Part shown: piece by piece, positions 8,995 through 17,670 of the stretch
Layout: each line of letters opens with the position of its first letter
Numbering within the stretch: position 1 is the stretch's first letter
NCBI GenBank assembly: GCA_002389905.1
Contig: DGRE01000039.1
Location: 5,065-69,064, forward strand
From: Hungatella sp. UBA4396
Lineage (GTDB): Bacteria > Bacillota > Clostridia > Lachnospirales > Lachnospiraceae
Length of the DNA: 64,000 bases
Direction: 5' to 3'
Position numbers and translations under genes: made by a program
Notes under the pieces: generated by a model
What the model was told of the DNA's origin: nothing
The model's database searches: none
Seen by the model: only the letters and a program-made list of their open reading frames with translations

Positions 8995-9858
8995 ATGGAT
9001 TTAAAGAAATATAAAGTATTTCTGGCATCGGTTGATTTGGGAAGTTTTACGAAAGCCTCCATACAGCTTGATTACACCCCCTCCGGTATTACACATATGA
9101 TGAATGCATTGGAAGATGAATTGGGATTTCAAATCCTGACCAGAGGGAAAAATGGCGTTCAACTAACCGAAAACGGGGCCCGTCTTGTACCAATTCTGCG
9201 TGAACTGCTGCGTTTAGAAGAGGATTTTTCTCAAACTGTTTCTGAAATTAATGGGTTAAATGCGGGAACGATTCGCATTGGAAGCTATTCCAGTATTGCA
9301 GTGCATTGGTTACCGGGAATTATAAAAAGTTTTCAGTGCGATTATCCAAATATCAATATTAAATTAATGGAAGGAATCCGGCAGGAAGTGGTTGCATGGC
9401 TGGATGAACGAAAAATAGATTTAGGACTTATGAGTTATAATCCGGAAATGAAATTTGATTGGATTCCCTTGAAAGATGATCCCATGCTGGCTGTACTTCC
9501 GCTTAATCATCCTTTGGCAAAAGAAAAAGCATATCCAATTAAAAATTGTGAATCAGAGGATTTTATTATGCCTGCCTGCGGTTATGATTATGATGTCATA
9601 GAATTATTTCATAATGAGAAGATTTCTCCGAAAATACGTTATGAAACCTTTGAAAATTACGCTGCACTCTCTATGATTGAATGCGGTCTTGGGATGAGCG
9701 TAATGAACGAACTCATTACAAAAGGGCGTATATGCAATGTTGCCAAACTGCCTTTGCAGCCAAGGAGGCATATTTCTCTTGGCATTGCAGTCCCTAATAC
9801 AGAGAAACTTTCTCCGGCAGCAAAGAAGTTTATTACTTACTGTGAAAAAGCATTTTAA
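8995..9858 (+). CDS. LysR-family transcriptional regulator
   Basis: A 287-residue LysR regulator. The N-terminal winged HTH has FLASVDLGSFTKASIQLDYTPSGITHMMNALEDELGFQILTR (residues 9-50), a linker helix to about 90, then the two-lobed effector domain starting at GTIRIGSYSSIAVHWLPGII. The effector is unknown. AGGAG at about 8980 supports the start. The divergent neighbour (Pro-tRNA deacylase-like) is the likely target in the usual LysR layout; the AT-rich spacer 8860-8994 contains TATATAAT but no clear T-N11-A dyad was singled out. Confidence 0.9.
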   Translation: MDLKKYKVFLASVDLGSFTKASIQLDYTPSGITHMMNALEDELGFQILTRGKNGVQLTENGARLVPILRELLRLEEDFSQTVSEINGLNAGTIRIGSYSSIAVHWLPGIIKSFQCDYPNINIKLMEGIRQEVVAWLDERKIDLGLMSYNPEMKFDWIPLKDDPMLAVLPLNHPLAKEKAYPIKNCESEDFIMPACGYDYDVIELFHNEKISPKIRYETFENYAALSMIECGLGMSVMNELITKGRICNVAKLPLQPRRHISLGIAVPNTEKLSPAAKKFITYCEKAF

Positions 9859-9936
9859 TACACGGATTTATAATATCTATGGGCAGCTCTCAGGGCGTGT
9901 GAATTATCCTTGAAAATCGTATCAAAACATGGTATT

Positions 9937-9956
9937 GTTAGTTAGTTAAAGCTAAC
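9937..9956. promoter_or_regulatory. GTTAG/CTAAC operator-like repeat upstream of the araC-like gene
   Basis: Two overlapping GTTAG half-sites followed by CTAAC six bases later (GTTAGTTAGTTAAAGCTAAC). The same half-sites recur before the binding-protein gene at 10895-10929. The pattern is similar to, but not a match for, the DtxR/IdeR iron box. It suggests a common regulator, perhaps iron-responsive. Confidence 0.35.
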
Positions 9957-10029
9957 ATTTGTTTGCTGTTGATGCAGGAGAGGGCAAATCGAACAGAGCC
10001 ATGTGAACAGATTGAAAGGAGTATGCAAT

Positions 10030-10854
10030 ATGAAGATTGACATAAACAAACTGGCGGAGCATTTTGCACGCACTTCTTTTCAGGTTGAAACAGTATACCG
10101 CTGTGTGCGTGAGCCTGGAATGTATTACAATGCCTATTCCAAGCCGTTCCCAGGTTTTGTATTTCCTTTGAGCGGCAAAGCGGAGTTTATTTTTAACGGA
10201 ACCCCTTATATTCTTGCACCGGGAAACATCGTCCATGGCGGCGCTCATATGCAGTTGAATAGCCGCGTTCTCGGAAACACAAGGTGGGAGTATCTGTTGA
10301 TTCTTTATCATATTACCGTACCTGAGCCAAAAGGGTTTAACCTGTCAAAAGAGCATTTCGAGCTTGCTGTTGGTCAAGGCCTCCGGTTAACTCAATTGCT
10401 CAACCGTTTACGCCATATCTCCAGCCAGCCCGGAGGTGTTGCAATGTTTCAGACAGAAACATTATTCCGTGAAATTTTGGAGGAAGTATTCGTTTGCATG
10501 CGCAATCAGACCAATGGAGATGCGCAAAAATTATTTGAACAGGTGTCCGCATACATTCATGAACGATACATGGAGGCACTTACCGTTCCAATTCTGGCGG
10601 AAGAAAACGGTGTAAATAGAAACAGGCTTGCTTACGTATTTCATAAATATGCAGGTATGGGGCCGGGAGATTATTTACTTCAATACCGTTTAAACCGGGC
10701 AAAGGAGATTTTGCTTTCCAGTAAAGCCCCATTGCATGAGGTGGCGCAGGCTGCCGGGTTTAACGATCCTTTTCATTTCAGCAAGGCATTTAAAAAGCAA
10801 TTGGGGATTTCTCCCAGTGAATTCCGAAGTAAATTCATAAATAACACATACTAG
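10030..10854 (+). CDS. AraC-family transcriptional regulator of the uptake/nitrogenase-like operon
   Basis: A 274-residue AraC/XylS regulator. The N-terminal cupin-like half includes FPLSGKAEFIFNGTPYILAPGNIVHGG (ligand-sensing barrel). The C-terminal half holds two HTHs: VPILAEENGVNRNRLAYVFHKYAGMGPGDYLLQYRLNRAKEIL, then APLHEVAQAAGFNDPFHFSKAFKKQLGISPSEFR. AAGGAG at 10016 fits the ATG at 10030 rather than the upstream in-frame ATG at 10003. It lies directly before, and on the same strand as, the siderophore-type transporter operon. AraC proteins beside FecB-type binding proteins commonly sense the imported ligand and activate transport, as Btr and YbtA do, so an activator role is likely. Confidence 0.88.
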   Translation: MKIDINKLAEHFARTSFQVETVYRCVREPGMYYNAYSKPFPGFVFPLSGKAEFIFNGTPYILAPGNIVHGGAHMQLNSRVLGNTRWEYLLILYHITVPEPKGFNLSKEHFELAVGQGLRLTQLLNRLRHISSQPGGVAMFQTETLFREILEEVFVCMRNQTNGDAQKLFEQVSAYIHERYMEALTVPILAEENGVNRNRLAYVFHKYAGMGPGDYLLQYRLNRAKEILLSSKAPLHEVAQAAGFNDPFHFSKAFKKQLGISPSEFRSKFINNTY

Positions 10855-10871
10855 TTTCATAAATAACACAT
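10834..10871 (+). repeat. 22-bp tandem duplication at the 3' end of the araC-like gene
   Basis: TTCATAAATAACACAT occurs at 10834-10849, where it forms the last codons of the araC-like gene, and again at 10856-10871 just after its stop, a period of 22 bases. It looks like a small slippage or repair duplication and has no known function. Confidence 0.6.
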
Positions 10872-10894
10872 TCCCCTATGGTGGCTGGCTTGTT

Positions 10895-10929
10895 ATACTA
10901 ACTAATGCAGAGTTAGATAATACTAACTA
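10895..10929 (+). promoter_or_regulatory. Repeated ATACTAACTA operator-like sites before the transporter operon
   Basis: ATACTAACTA is present twice (10895-10904 and 10920-10929), 25 bases apart, with an inverted AGTTAG (10911-10916) between them, so CTAACT...AGTTAG also forms a dyad. The spacing suits binding of an AraC dimer to direct repeats or of an iron repressor to the dyad. The binding-protein start follows 20 bases later, so the site is in the promoter/leader region. Confidence 0.45.
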
Positions 10930-10949
10930 CAATGGCATTGGAGGAATGA

Positions 10950-11957
10950 ATGATGAAGAAATTAATGGGGCTGGTTCTATCAGCCGTGTTGCTGACAGGA
11001 GCGCTGGCGGGCTGTACTGGAACGTCTGCTGGAAATAACGTTACAAGTACTCCGGAGACCACGCCGGCAGTTATGGAAACAACCACGCCTGCGGCAAGCA
11101 GCGGCACGGAAGCGGCATGGCCGAGAACATATGTAGATGAGCTTAAGCGTGAGATTATTCTCGAAAAGAAACCGGAAAAAGTTGCCCTTCTGTTTTTCCG
11201 TAATTTCGAGCATATGTTTTTGCTTGAAGAAGGGCCGGCGGCGGCCACTGAAGTGAATATGCTGGATGAATGGGCTTCTTTGACACCCTTTAAAGAGAAA
11301 TACGACATTGCTGATATAGGTTCCATGAGAGGCCCGAATATCGAAAAGCTTCTTGAAACGGAACCGGATCTCATTATTATGTTTTCAGGTTTATATGAAA
11401 CATACGGTGAAGAACTTGAGAAAATAGCCCCGGTTATTACCGTTGCTGCAAATGAAAATAACTGGAAAGGCGCTTTGGGGGGATATGGTGAAATATTCGG
11501 AAAAGAGGAGAAAGCCGAATCCGAGATATCCCGGATCGAGACCTTGATTGCGGACTCCAAAGAGCAGCTGGCGGACTACAGTGATAAGACCTTTGGAGTA
11601 ATAATGCTGGGAGATAAGCAGTTTTGGGCGTTTACCACACAATTTGTTTTCAATGAAGAAAATGGCCTGGGACTGAATCCTCCGGAGAATTATGTAGATA
11701 TGGGGACAAAGGGTGAAGAGATTACCTTAGAAGCTCTGGCTGGCATGAATCCTGATTACATATTTGTTGCGGATATAAACGGTTCTTCTACCACTTTGGA
11801 AAAATACTTAAAAGACCTGGAGAGCAACTCGGTATGGAATTCTCTTGACGCAGTCAAAAACGGGAATATGCACGCACTGGATAGCTCTATTGTGGCCGGA
11901 GGCCCTCTGGGAATTGAATTGGGTGTGAGAACCATCATGGAAAATCTTTTAGACTGA
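10950..11957 (+). CDS. Siderophore/heme-type ABC transporter substrate-binding lipoprotein (FecB-like)
   Basis: A 335-residue binding protein. It starts with a lipoprotein signal, LLTGALAGC, with the lipidated Cys at residue 22, then a Thr/Ser/Pro-rich linker to about 55. The class III binding fold follows: RTYVDELKREIILEKKPEKVALL, IADIGSMRGPNIEKLLETEPDLIIM (typical of FecB/FepB/BtuF), and a C-terminal lobe with EEITLEALAGMNPDYIFV. In this family the ligand is a ferric siderophore, heme or cobalamin; the actual ligand is not known. AGGAG at about 10939 sits before two adjacent ATGs. It heads the operon of permeases, ATPase and nitrogenase-like genes. The 275 bases to the next gene contain no clear gene, only a short open stretch encoding a hydrophobic segment. 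Confidence 0.9.
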   Translation: MMKKLMGLVLSAVLLTGALAGCTGTSAGNNVTSTPETTPAVMETTTPAASSGTEAAWPRTYVDELKREIILEKKPEKVALLFFRNFEHMFLLEEGPAAATEVNMLDEWASLTPFKEKYDIADIGSMRGPNIEKLLETEPDLIIMFSGLYETYGEELEKIAPVITVAANENNWKGALGGYGEIFGKEEKAESEISRIETLIADSKEQLADYSDKTFGVIMLGDKQFWAFTTQFVFNEENGLGLNPPENYVDMGTKGEEITLEALAGMNPDYIFVADINGSSTTLEKYLKDLESNSVWNSLDAVKNGNMHALDSSIVAGGPLGIELGVRTIMENLLD

Positions 11958-12232
11958 TAACAGCATTTTATGCCGGGTACGGTTTGCTTTTGCGGTCCCC
12001 GCCTGCAATGTTTCCTGATTATTTCTATACGTTCGGAGTAACGTTCGCAGCTGACAGCCTGACAAGGCAGCAAACTCTGACCAGCATGAAAGTCTGCTGG
12101 ATTCGGGTCATATGTGGTGTTATATATGCCAATGAAAGTGAAAACCAGGTGCAGCCGGGAATGTGGGCCTGTGCCTGGTTTCTTATTGCCGGAATCGCTT
12201 TATTATCTATAAGAGGAGGAATAAAACAGGCT

Positions 12233-13957
12233 ATGATTAAGAATCTGAAACGTTTCCTGCGGTATTACCGCCCCTACAAAGGTTTGTTTTTTCTGGACCT
12301 GTTCTGCGCAGTGACGGCGGCTTTGCTGGGGCTGCTGTTCCCGTTCACTGTAAGCCGTATTGTGGACAAGCATTTGCCTACCGGAGACTGGATTCTGATT
12401 TTGTCTGCCTGCGGGGCGCTTACGGGAGTCTATCTCGTCAACACTGTCCTCAAATATATTGTAGGTTATTGGGGGGAGAGGCTGGGACTATACATTGAAA
12501 CCGACCTGCGCACCGAACTTTATACCCATTTACAAAAGCTCTCTTTCCGGTTTTTCGATAACAACAAGACGGGACAGCTTGCCTCCCGCATCTCCAACGA
12601 TCTGCTGGATGTGGGAAACATGGCCCATTATGGCCCGGAGCATTTCCTGATTGCGGTTTTTACCTTGATCGGATCCATGTTCCTCATGTTCCGGGCTAAC
12701 TGGCAGCTTGCCCTTTTAATGAGTGCTTTTGTTATGGTGCTGCTTACGGTCAACATTTACTTTATGAAGAAACTGGTAGCGGCCAGGAGACGGATGTTTG
12801 GTGCCGTCGGCGGCTTTATGTCCCGGCTGGAGGATGGAATTGGCGGCATCCGGGTGGTGCAGGCTTTTGCAAATGAGCATTATCAGCAAAAGCTGTTCCT
12901 GAAAGACAATGAGAAATTCTGTGAAGCGAAAATAGAAGGCTTTAAGAATGCCGCAAAGAATGAAGCAGTAACCTATATTTTTCTTAACCTTCTGCCCGTT
13001 GCCGCCTTGCTGGGCGGGAGTTGGTTTACCTTGAACGGCGGCATGAGCCGGGGCCAGATGTTCAGCTTTATCCTGCTGGCTAACGTTATGGTTATGCCCA
13101 TTCAAATGCTGGCTGCCTTTTCCGTCCGCTTCCCCAATGGAATGGCGGGATTTCAGAACTTTGCTGAAATCATGGATATCGAGCCGGAGATCAAGGATGC
13201 TCCGGATGCGGTGGAGGTACATTCCTTGCGGGGCGATATTGAATATGAAGATGTCACCTTTGGCTATGACGAAAACCGCCATGTGCTGAAGAATGTCAGC
13301 CTGTCGGTCAAAGCCGGAGAAACGGTTGCTTTTGTAGGAACCTCCGGCGCAGGGAAAACCACCCTATGCAGTTTGCTGCCCCGGTTCTACGAAGCGGATG
13401 ACGGGTGTATCAGCATCGACGGGATGGATATTAAAAAAATGACGCTCCAGTCCCTGCGCCGGCAGATTGGCGTGGTACAGCAGGAGGTATTTTTGTTTGC
13501 GGGTACCATTCGGGAAAACATCCAGTTCGGTAAGCTGGATGCCACTGAACCGGAGATATGGGCGGCAGCGAGGCGTGCCCGGCTTGATGACTTTATTCGG
13601 GAACAGCCAAATGGGCTGGATACCATCATCGGGGAGCGGGGCGTAAAGCTTTCCGGGGGACAAAAGCAGCGTATGAGCATTGCCCGGATGTTCCTCAAAA
13701 ACCCGCCCATCCTCATTCTGGATGAAGCAACTTCTTCCCTGGACACGGAAACCGAGGCAGCAATACAGAAATCCCTGGCTGAGCTTTCCAAAGGGCGTAC
13801 AACCCTTATTATCGCTCACCGGCTGGCAACCATCCGAAACGCCGACCGCATTATTGTGCTGACAGGAGAGGGGATAGCGGAAGAGGGCAGTCATGAGGAG
13901 CTGCTGCAGTCAGGCGGGATATACCGCCGTTTACATATGGCGCAGGCTGGAGCGTAG
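12233..13957 (+). CDS. ABC-exporter-fold half transporter (membrane domain fused to ATPase)
   Basis: A 574-residue half transporter with about six membrane segments (residues 18-290) and a C-terminal nucleotide-binding domain. Walker A is GTSGAGKTT, the signature LSGGQKQR, Walker B ILILDEATSSLD and the H-loop AHRLATIR. AAGAGGAGG at 12211 supports the ATG at 12233; the open frame extends 83 codons upstream but without a ribosome site. It sits inside an uptake operon between the binding protein and the FecCD permeases. Exporter-fold proteins such as IrtAB can import siderophores, or this one may export a product or metallophore. As a single half-size gene it would have to work as a homodimer. 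Confidence 0.9.
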   Translation: MIKNLKRFLRYYRPYKGLFFLDLFCAVTAALLGLLFPFTVSRIVDKHLPTGDWILILSACGALTGVYLVNTVLKYIVGYWGERLGLYIETDLRTELYTHLQKLSFRFFDNNKTGQLASRISNDLLDVGNMAHYGPEHFLIAVFTLIGSMFLMFRANWQLALLMSAFVMVLLTVNIYFMKKLVAARRRMFGAVGGFMSRLEDGIGGIRVVQAFANEHYQQKLFLKDNEKFCEAKIEGFKNAAKNEAVTYIFLNLLPVAALLGGSWFTLNGGMSRGQMFSFILLANVMVMPIQMLAAFSVRFPNGMAGFQNFAEIMDIEPEIKDAPDAVEVHSLRGDIEYEDVTFGYDENRHVLKNVSLSVKAGETVAFVGTSGAGKTTLCSLLPRFYEADDGCISIDGMDIKKMTLQSLRRQIGVVQQEVFLFAGTIRENIQFGKLDATEPEIWAAARRARLDDFIREQPNGLDTIIGERGVKLSGGQKQRMSIARMFLKNPPILILDEATSSLDTETEAAIQKSLAELSKGRTTLIIAHRLATIRNADRIIVLTGEGIAEEGSHEELLQSGGIYRRLHMAQAGA

Positions 13958-13981
13958 ACAGCAAGGAGGCAATAGACTAAC

Positions 13982-15034
13982 ATGAAAACACGAAAGGAAC
14001 CGGAAGCAAAGGTTCAGAATATAAAAGAAAAGACCATAGGCCGTGCCTGGGCGGCGTGGCTCATCATCGTCATAGGCAGCGGGGCATTGGTTCTGCTCAT
14101 GGCATTTTCCATAACCAAAGGCTCGGCGGACATTTCGCTGCAGACAGTGTGGGACGCCTTGTTTCACTTTGACGGGTCAAGCACTCATCACCTTATCGTG
14201 ATTGATTTGCGTCTGCCCCGCGTCATTGCCAGTGCTCTTGTAGGAGCAGCTTTCGCCGTGGCTGGGGCCATTATGCAAGGGACGACACGTAACCCCATGG
14301 CGGATTCCGGACTTTTAGGCATCAATGCCGGAGCCGGATTTGCCCTGGCCATCTGCTTCGCTTTTTTTCCGGGGCTTGGATACATGAACATGATTTTGTT
14401 TTCCTTTTTAGGTGCGGCATTGGGGGCGGGGCTGGTGAATGGTATCGCATCTATGGGCCGGGGAGGGGCTGCCCCTATGCGCCTTGTTCTGGCTGGCGCA
14501 GCGGTCAGTGCGCTGCTGGCAGCACTCAGTCAAGGCATCGCCCTGTACTTCCATGTGGCACAGAATATTATGTTCTGGACTACCGGAGGTGTGGCAGGTT
14601 CCAACTGGGAGCAGATTAAAATTATGTCCCCGTGGATTATCGCCGCCTTGCTGGGGGCGTTTGCCTTGTCCCGTTCCATATCCCTGCTCAGTTTGGGAGA
14701 GGATGTGGCCAAGGGACTGGGCCTGAACACCGCCGTTGTCAATGCCCTCTGTTCTTTCATTGTACTGATTTTGGCTGGAGCTGCGGTGTCCGTTATAGGA
14801 GCAGTGGGGTTTGTGGGCCTTATGATTCCCCACCTGGCCCGGTACCTTGTGGGGGTGGACTACTGCTGGATCATCCCGTCCTCGGCTGTATTAGGCGCTT
14901 TGCTCATGGTAACGGCGGATTTGGGTGCCAGGATGCTTAACCCGCCCTTTGAAACTCCCATCGGCGTATTGACTGCCCTTGTGGGTGTACCCTTCTTCCT
15001 GTACCTGTCCCGTAAGCAAAGGAGGGCATTGTAA
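13982..15034 (+). CDS. FecCD-family iron-siderophore/cobalamin permease 1
   Basis: A 350-residue polytopic permease of the FecCD/BtuC family, about ten membrane helices. Hallmarks are IDLRLPRVIASALVGAAFAV near residue 75, GAIMQGTTRNPMADSGLLGINAGAGFA near 98-124, and the C-terminal GAVGFVGLMIPHLARYLVG, which contacts the ATPase. A long polar N-terminal tail of about 25 residues precedes the first helix. AAGGAGG at 13963 precedes the ATG. Its stop overlaps the next permease start (TAATG). With permease 2 it should form the heterodimeric channel for the ligand of the upstream lipoprotein. Confidence 0.93.
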   Translation: MKTRKEPEAKVQNIKEKTIGRAWAAWLIIVIGSGALVLLMAFSITKGSADISLQTVWDALFHFDGSSTHHLIVIDLRLPRVIASALVGAAFAVAGAIMQGTTRNPMADSGLLGINAGAGFALAICFAFFPGLGYMNMILFSFLGAALGAGLVNGIASMGRGGAAPMRLVLAGAAVSALLAALSQGIALYFHVAQNIMFWTTGGVAGSNWEQIKIMSPWIIAALLGAFALSRSISLLSLGEDVAKGLGLNTAVVNALCSFIVLILAGAAVSVIGAVGFVGLMIPHLARYLVGVDYCWIIPSSAVLGALLMVTADLGARMLNPPFETPIGVLTALVGVPFFLYLSRKQRRAL

Positions 15035-16074
15035 TGACAGAACTGCAAAAGAAAAATGAAGCATACAGGCGAAAAGTTGCAATTCGTAACACGACTGTCG
15101 TTATTGGATGCGGAGTGCTGCTCATAATATCCTTCATCATCAGCATGAATACCGGGTATACGAAGCTCTCTCCGCTGGATACCCTGCGCACATTGTTCGG
15201 AGGCGGTACGGATAAGGAAAATCTGATATTGTTCGATTTTCGGCTGCCCCGCATTATAGTATCCATTCTTGTAGGCGCAGGACTGGCATTGTCCGGCTGC
15301 ATCATTCAGGGCATTTCCAAGAATGCGCTGGCTGACCCCGGACTTTTGGGTATTAACGCCGGAGCCGGGCTGATGGTCATTCTGTATGTGATGTTCTTCG
15401 GAACCCAGTCCTTCCTCTCGGTATTTACCCTGCCTTTTCTGGCCCTGGCAGGCGCAGGCGTAACTGCGGTACTGATTTATGGGCTGTCATTCAAAAAAGG
15501 TGAGGGAATTGCCCCCATGCGCCTGATATTAACCGGTGTGGCAGTACAATCGGGAATTTCCGCACTGACTACCTTACTGGTGGTCGGGCTGGACGAAACC
15601 CAGTTCGACTTTGTGGCTACATGGCAGGCGGGCAGCATTTGGGGCAGCAACTGGAAGTTCGTGCTGGCTTTGCTGCCCTGGCTCATTTTATTGATTCCCT
15701 ATGTGCTGTATAAAGCCCGTATCCTGGATGTCCTGAATCTGGGCGATCAGGTGGCGTACAGCCTGGGCGCTTCTGTAGAAAAAGAGCGGCGAAGGCTTCT
15801 TGCTGCTTCCGTTGCCCTGGCAGCCTGCTGTGTGGCAGTCAGCGGCAGCATTAGCTTTGTGGGGTTAATTGCACCCCACCTGGCAAGGCGGCTGGTGGGG
15901 CCAAAGCATGGGGGCCTTCTGCCAGCCTGTACTCTGACGGGTGCAGTACTGGTATCGGCTGCGGACACCATTGCACGGGTAATCGTGCAGCCCTCCGAAA
16001 TCCCCACCGGCATTATGGTAGCGATTATCGGTGCACCCTATTTCCTGTATCTTCTGGCAAAAAACAGGCAGTAA
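15034..16074 (+). CDS. FecCD-family iron-siderophore/cobalamin permease 2
   Basis: A 346-residue FecCD permease, homologous to the preceding gene. It has LFDFRLPRIIVSILVGAGLALSGCIIQG, ALADPGLLGINAGAGL and GSISFVGLIAPHLARRLVG in the expected order, with about ten membrane segments. The start shares a base with the stop of permease 1, so expression is coupled. The two different permeases plus one ATPase gene match the FecBCDE/FeuABC arrangement for iron-siderophore uptake. Confidence 0.93.
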   Translation: MTELQKKNEAYRRKVAIRNTTVVIGCGVLLIISFIISMNTGYTKLSPLDTLRTLFGGGTDKENLILFDFRLPRIIVSILVGAGLALSGCIIQGISKNALADPGLLGINAGAGLMVILYVMFFGTQSFLSVFTLPFLALAGAGVTAVLIYGLSFKKGEGIAPMRLILTGVAVQSGISALTTLLVVGLDETQFDFVATWQAGSIWGSNWKFVLALLPWLILLIPYVLYKARILDVLNLGDQVAYSLGASVEKERRRLLAASVALAACCVAVSGSISFVGLIAPHLARRLVGPKHGGLLPACTLTGAVLVSAADTIARVIVQPSEIPTGIMVAIIGAPYFLYLLAKNRQ

Positions 16075-16090
16075 TGAAAGGATGAGAATT

Positions 16091-16915
16091 ATGAACAGTA
16101 TTGCAACAGAGAATTTAGCCGTCGCCTATGATGAAAAACTTGTGGTAGACGACTTGGATATGCAGATTCCTCAGGGGAAAATAACGTCCATCATCGGGCC
16201 CAACGGCTGCGGAAAGTCCACAGTATTAAAGGCAGTGGGACGTATTCTCAAGCCTAAGAATGGGGTAGTATACTTAAACGGAGACGACATTCACCGGCTG
16301 ACAACAAAGGAAATAGCGCAGAAGATGGCGATTCTGCCTCAATCTCCCCAGGCTCCTTCCGGGCTGACCGTGGGGGAACTGGTAGCCTACGGACGGTTTC
16401 CGCATCAGCGGGGATTCGGCAAACTCAAACCTGAGGATAAGGAAATCATCCAGTGGGCACTGGAAGTTACCAGGCTGATCGAACTGGAAACCACAGCAGT
16501 GGACAATCTCTCGGGAGGTCAGCGGCAGCGGGTGTGGATCGCCATGGCTCTTGCCCAGCAGACAGACCTCATCCTGCTGGATGAGCCGACCACTTACCTG
16601 GATCTTGCCTATCAGCTTGAGGTGCTGGAGCTTCTTTACCGCTTAAACCGGGAGCAGGGCAGCACCATCATTATGGTGCTGCACGATTTAAACCTTGCCG
16701 CCCGTTTTTCTGATTATATGATTGCCATCCGCTGCGGGGACATTATCAGGCACGGCACGCCGGAAGAAGTGATGATTCCCCAGGTGCTGAAAGAAACCTT
16801 CCACATCGATGCCGTGATTGTGAAGGAACCGCGGACAGGACGCCCCACCTGTGTTTCTTATAACCTTATTCCCCAAATGTGCAAAAATGGCGATGAATGT
16901 GAGGAGGCATGCTGA
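16091..16915 (+). CDS. FecE/FepC-type ABC transporter ATPase
   Basis: A 274-residue ATPase that energises the FecCD permeases. Walker A is GPNGCGKST (near residue 37), the Q-loop LPQSPQAPSGLTVGELV, the signature LSGGQRQRVWIAMALAQ, Walker B LILLDEPTTYLD and the H-loop VLHDLN. The C-terminus ends in CKNGDECEEAC, a short Cys-rich tail that could bind metal. GAAAGG at 16076 suits the ATG at 16091; an ATG at 16082 is too close. The stop overlaps the nifH-like start by one base, tying transport and the reductase into one translational unit. Confidence 0.93.
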   Translation: MNSIATENLAVAYDEKLVVDDLDMQIPQGKITSIIGPNGCGKSTVLKAVGRILKPKNGVVYLNGDDIHRLTTKEIAQKMAILPQSPQAPSGLTVGELVAYGRFPHQRGFGKLKPEDKEIIQWALEVTRLIELETTAVDNLSGGQRQRVWIAMALAQQTDLILLDEPTTYLDLAYQLEVLELLYRLNREQGSTIIMVLHDLNLAARFSDYMIAIRCGDIIRHGTPEEVMIPQVLKETFHIDAVIVKEPRTGRPTCVSYNLIPQMCKNGDECEEAC

Positions 16916-17670
16916 TGAAAAAAATAGCGATTTACGGCAAGGGAGGCATTGGCAAGTCTACCACCGTATCAAATGTATCAGCGGCAATGGCTGCAATGGG
17001 GCTGACCGTCATGCAGATTGGATGTGATCCCAAAGCTGATTCTACACGCAACTTAACAGGCGGTAAAAATATCCCTACGGTACTGGATACTTTGAGAGAG
17101 AACGGCGACGCGGAGCTTTCAGATTTAGTGGTCAAAAGCACAACAGGCGTTTTGTGTGTGGAATCCGGCGGTCCGGTTCCCGGTGTGGGATGTGCAGGGC
17201 GTGGCATTATCACTGCATTTGAAAAGCTGGAGGAACTGGATGCCTATGAGGTCTATAAGCCTGATGTGGTGCTGTACGACGTGCTGGGCGACGTAGTATG
17301 CGGGGGCTTCGCCATGCCCATCCGGGGCGGATACGCCGACGAGGTGTGTATTGTTACCTCCGGAGAAATGATGTCTCTTTACGCCGCCTCAAATATCTCT
17401 CATGCTGTCAAGAGCTTTGGCAAGCGGGGCTACGCCTCCCTGCGGGGACTGATTCTCAATGCCAAGAATTTTGAAGGAGAAAACCAGCTGGTGGACAAAG
17501 CGGCTGCAGAGATTGAAACCGGTATTATCTACCGTCTGCCCCGGGATCCACTGGTGCAGCAGGCAGAAACTGAGGGAAAAACCGTGGTGGAGGCGTTCCC
17601 GGATTCTGATATGGCAAACTATTATAAGGAGCTGGCAAAGCTGCTGCTGGAAGGAAGTGAGGGACCATGA
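16915..17670 (+). CDS. Nitrogenase iron protein-like ATPase (NifH-like)
   Basis: A 251-residue NifH/BchL-superfamily protein, an ATP-driven electron donor. It keeps every functional motif: P-loop GKGGIGKST (residues 8-16), switch I CDPKADSTRNL, the first cluster Cys in GGPVPGVGCAGRGI (C93) with the ADP-ribosylatable Arg position R96, switch II YDVLGDVVCGGFAMP with the second cluster Cys (C129), and the GEMMSLYAASNI segment. A homodimer bridging one [4Fe-4S] cluster is expected. It is somewhat shorter than true NifH (about 275-290) at the C-terminus. Start: GAGGAGG at 16900 fits ATG 16915 better than ATG 16909. Its stop overlaps the nifD-like start (ATGA). No nifB, nifE or nifN is present, so it most likely serves the nitrogenase-like pair downstream. 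Confidence 0.93.
   Translation: MKKIAIYGKGGIGKSTTVSNVSAAMAAMGLTVMQIGCDPKADSTRNLTGGKNIPTVLDTLRENGDAELSDLVVKSTTGVLCVESGGPVPGVGCAGRGIITAFEKLEELDAYEVYKPDVVLYDVLGDVVCGGFAMPIRGGYADEVCIVTSGEMMSLYAASNISHAVKSFGKRGYASLRGLILNAKNFEGENQLVDKAAAEIETGIIYRLPRDPLVQQAETEGKTVVEAFPDSDMANYYKELAKLLLEGSEGP

Noticed and set aside
11984..12232. An N-terminal extension of 83 codons for the exporter-fold ABC protein.
   Set aside because: AAGAGGAGG sits directly before the ATG at 12233, and the extension does not resemble the family; only a short hydrophobic stretch is notable.
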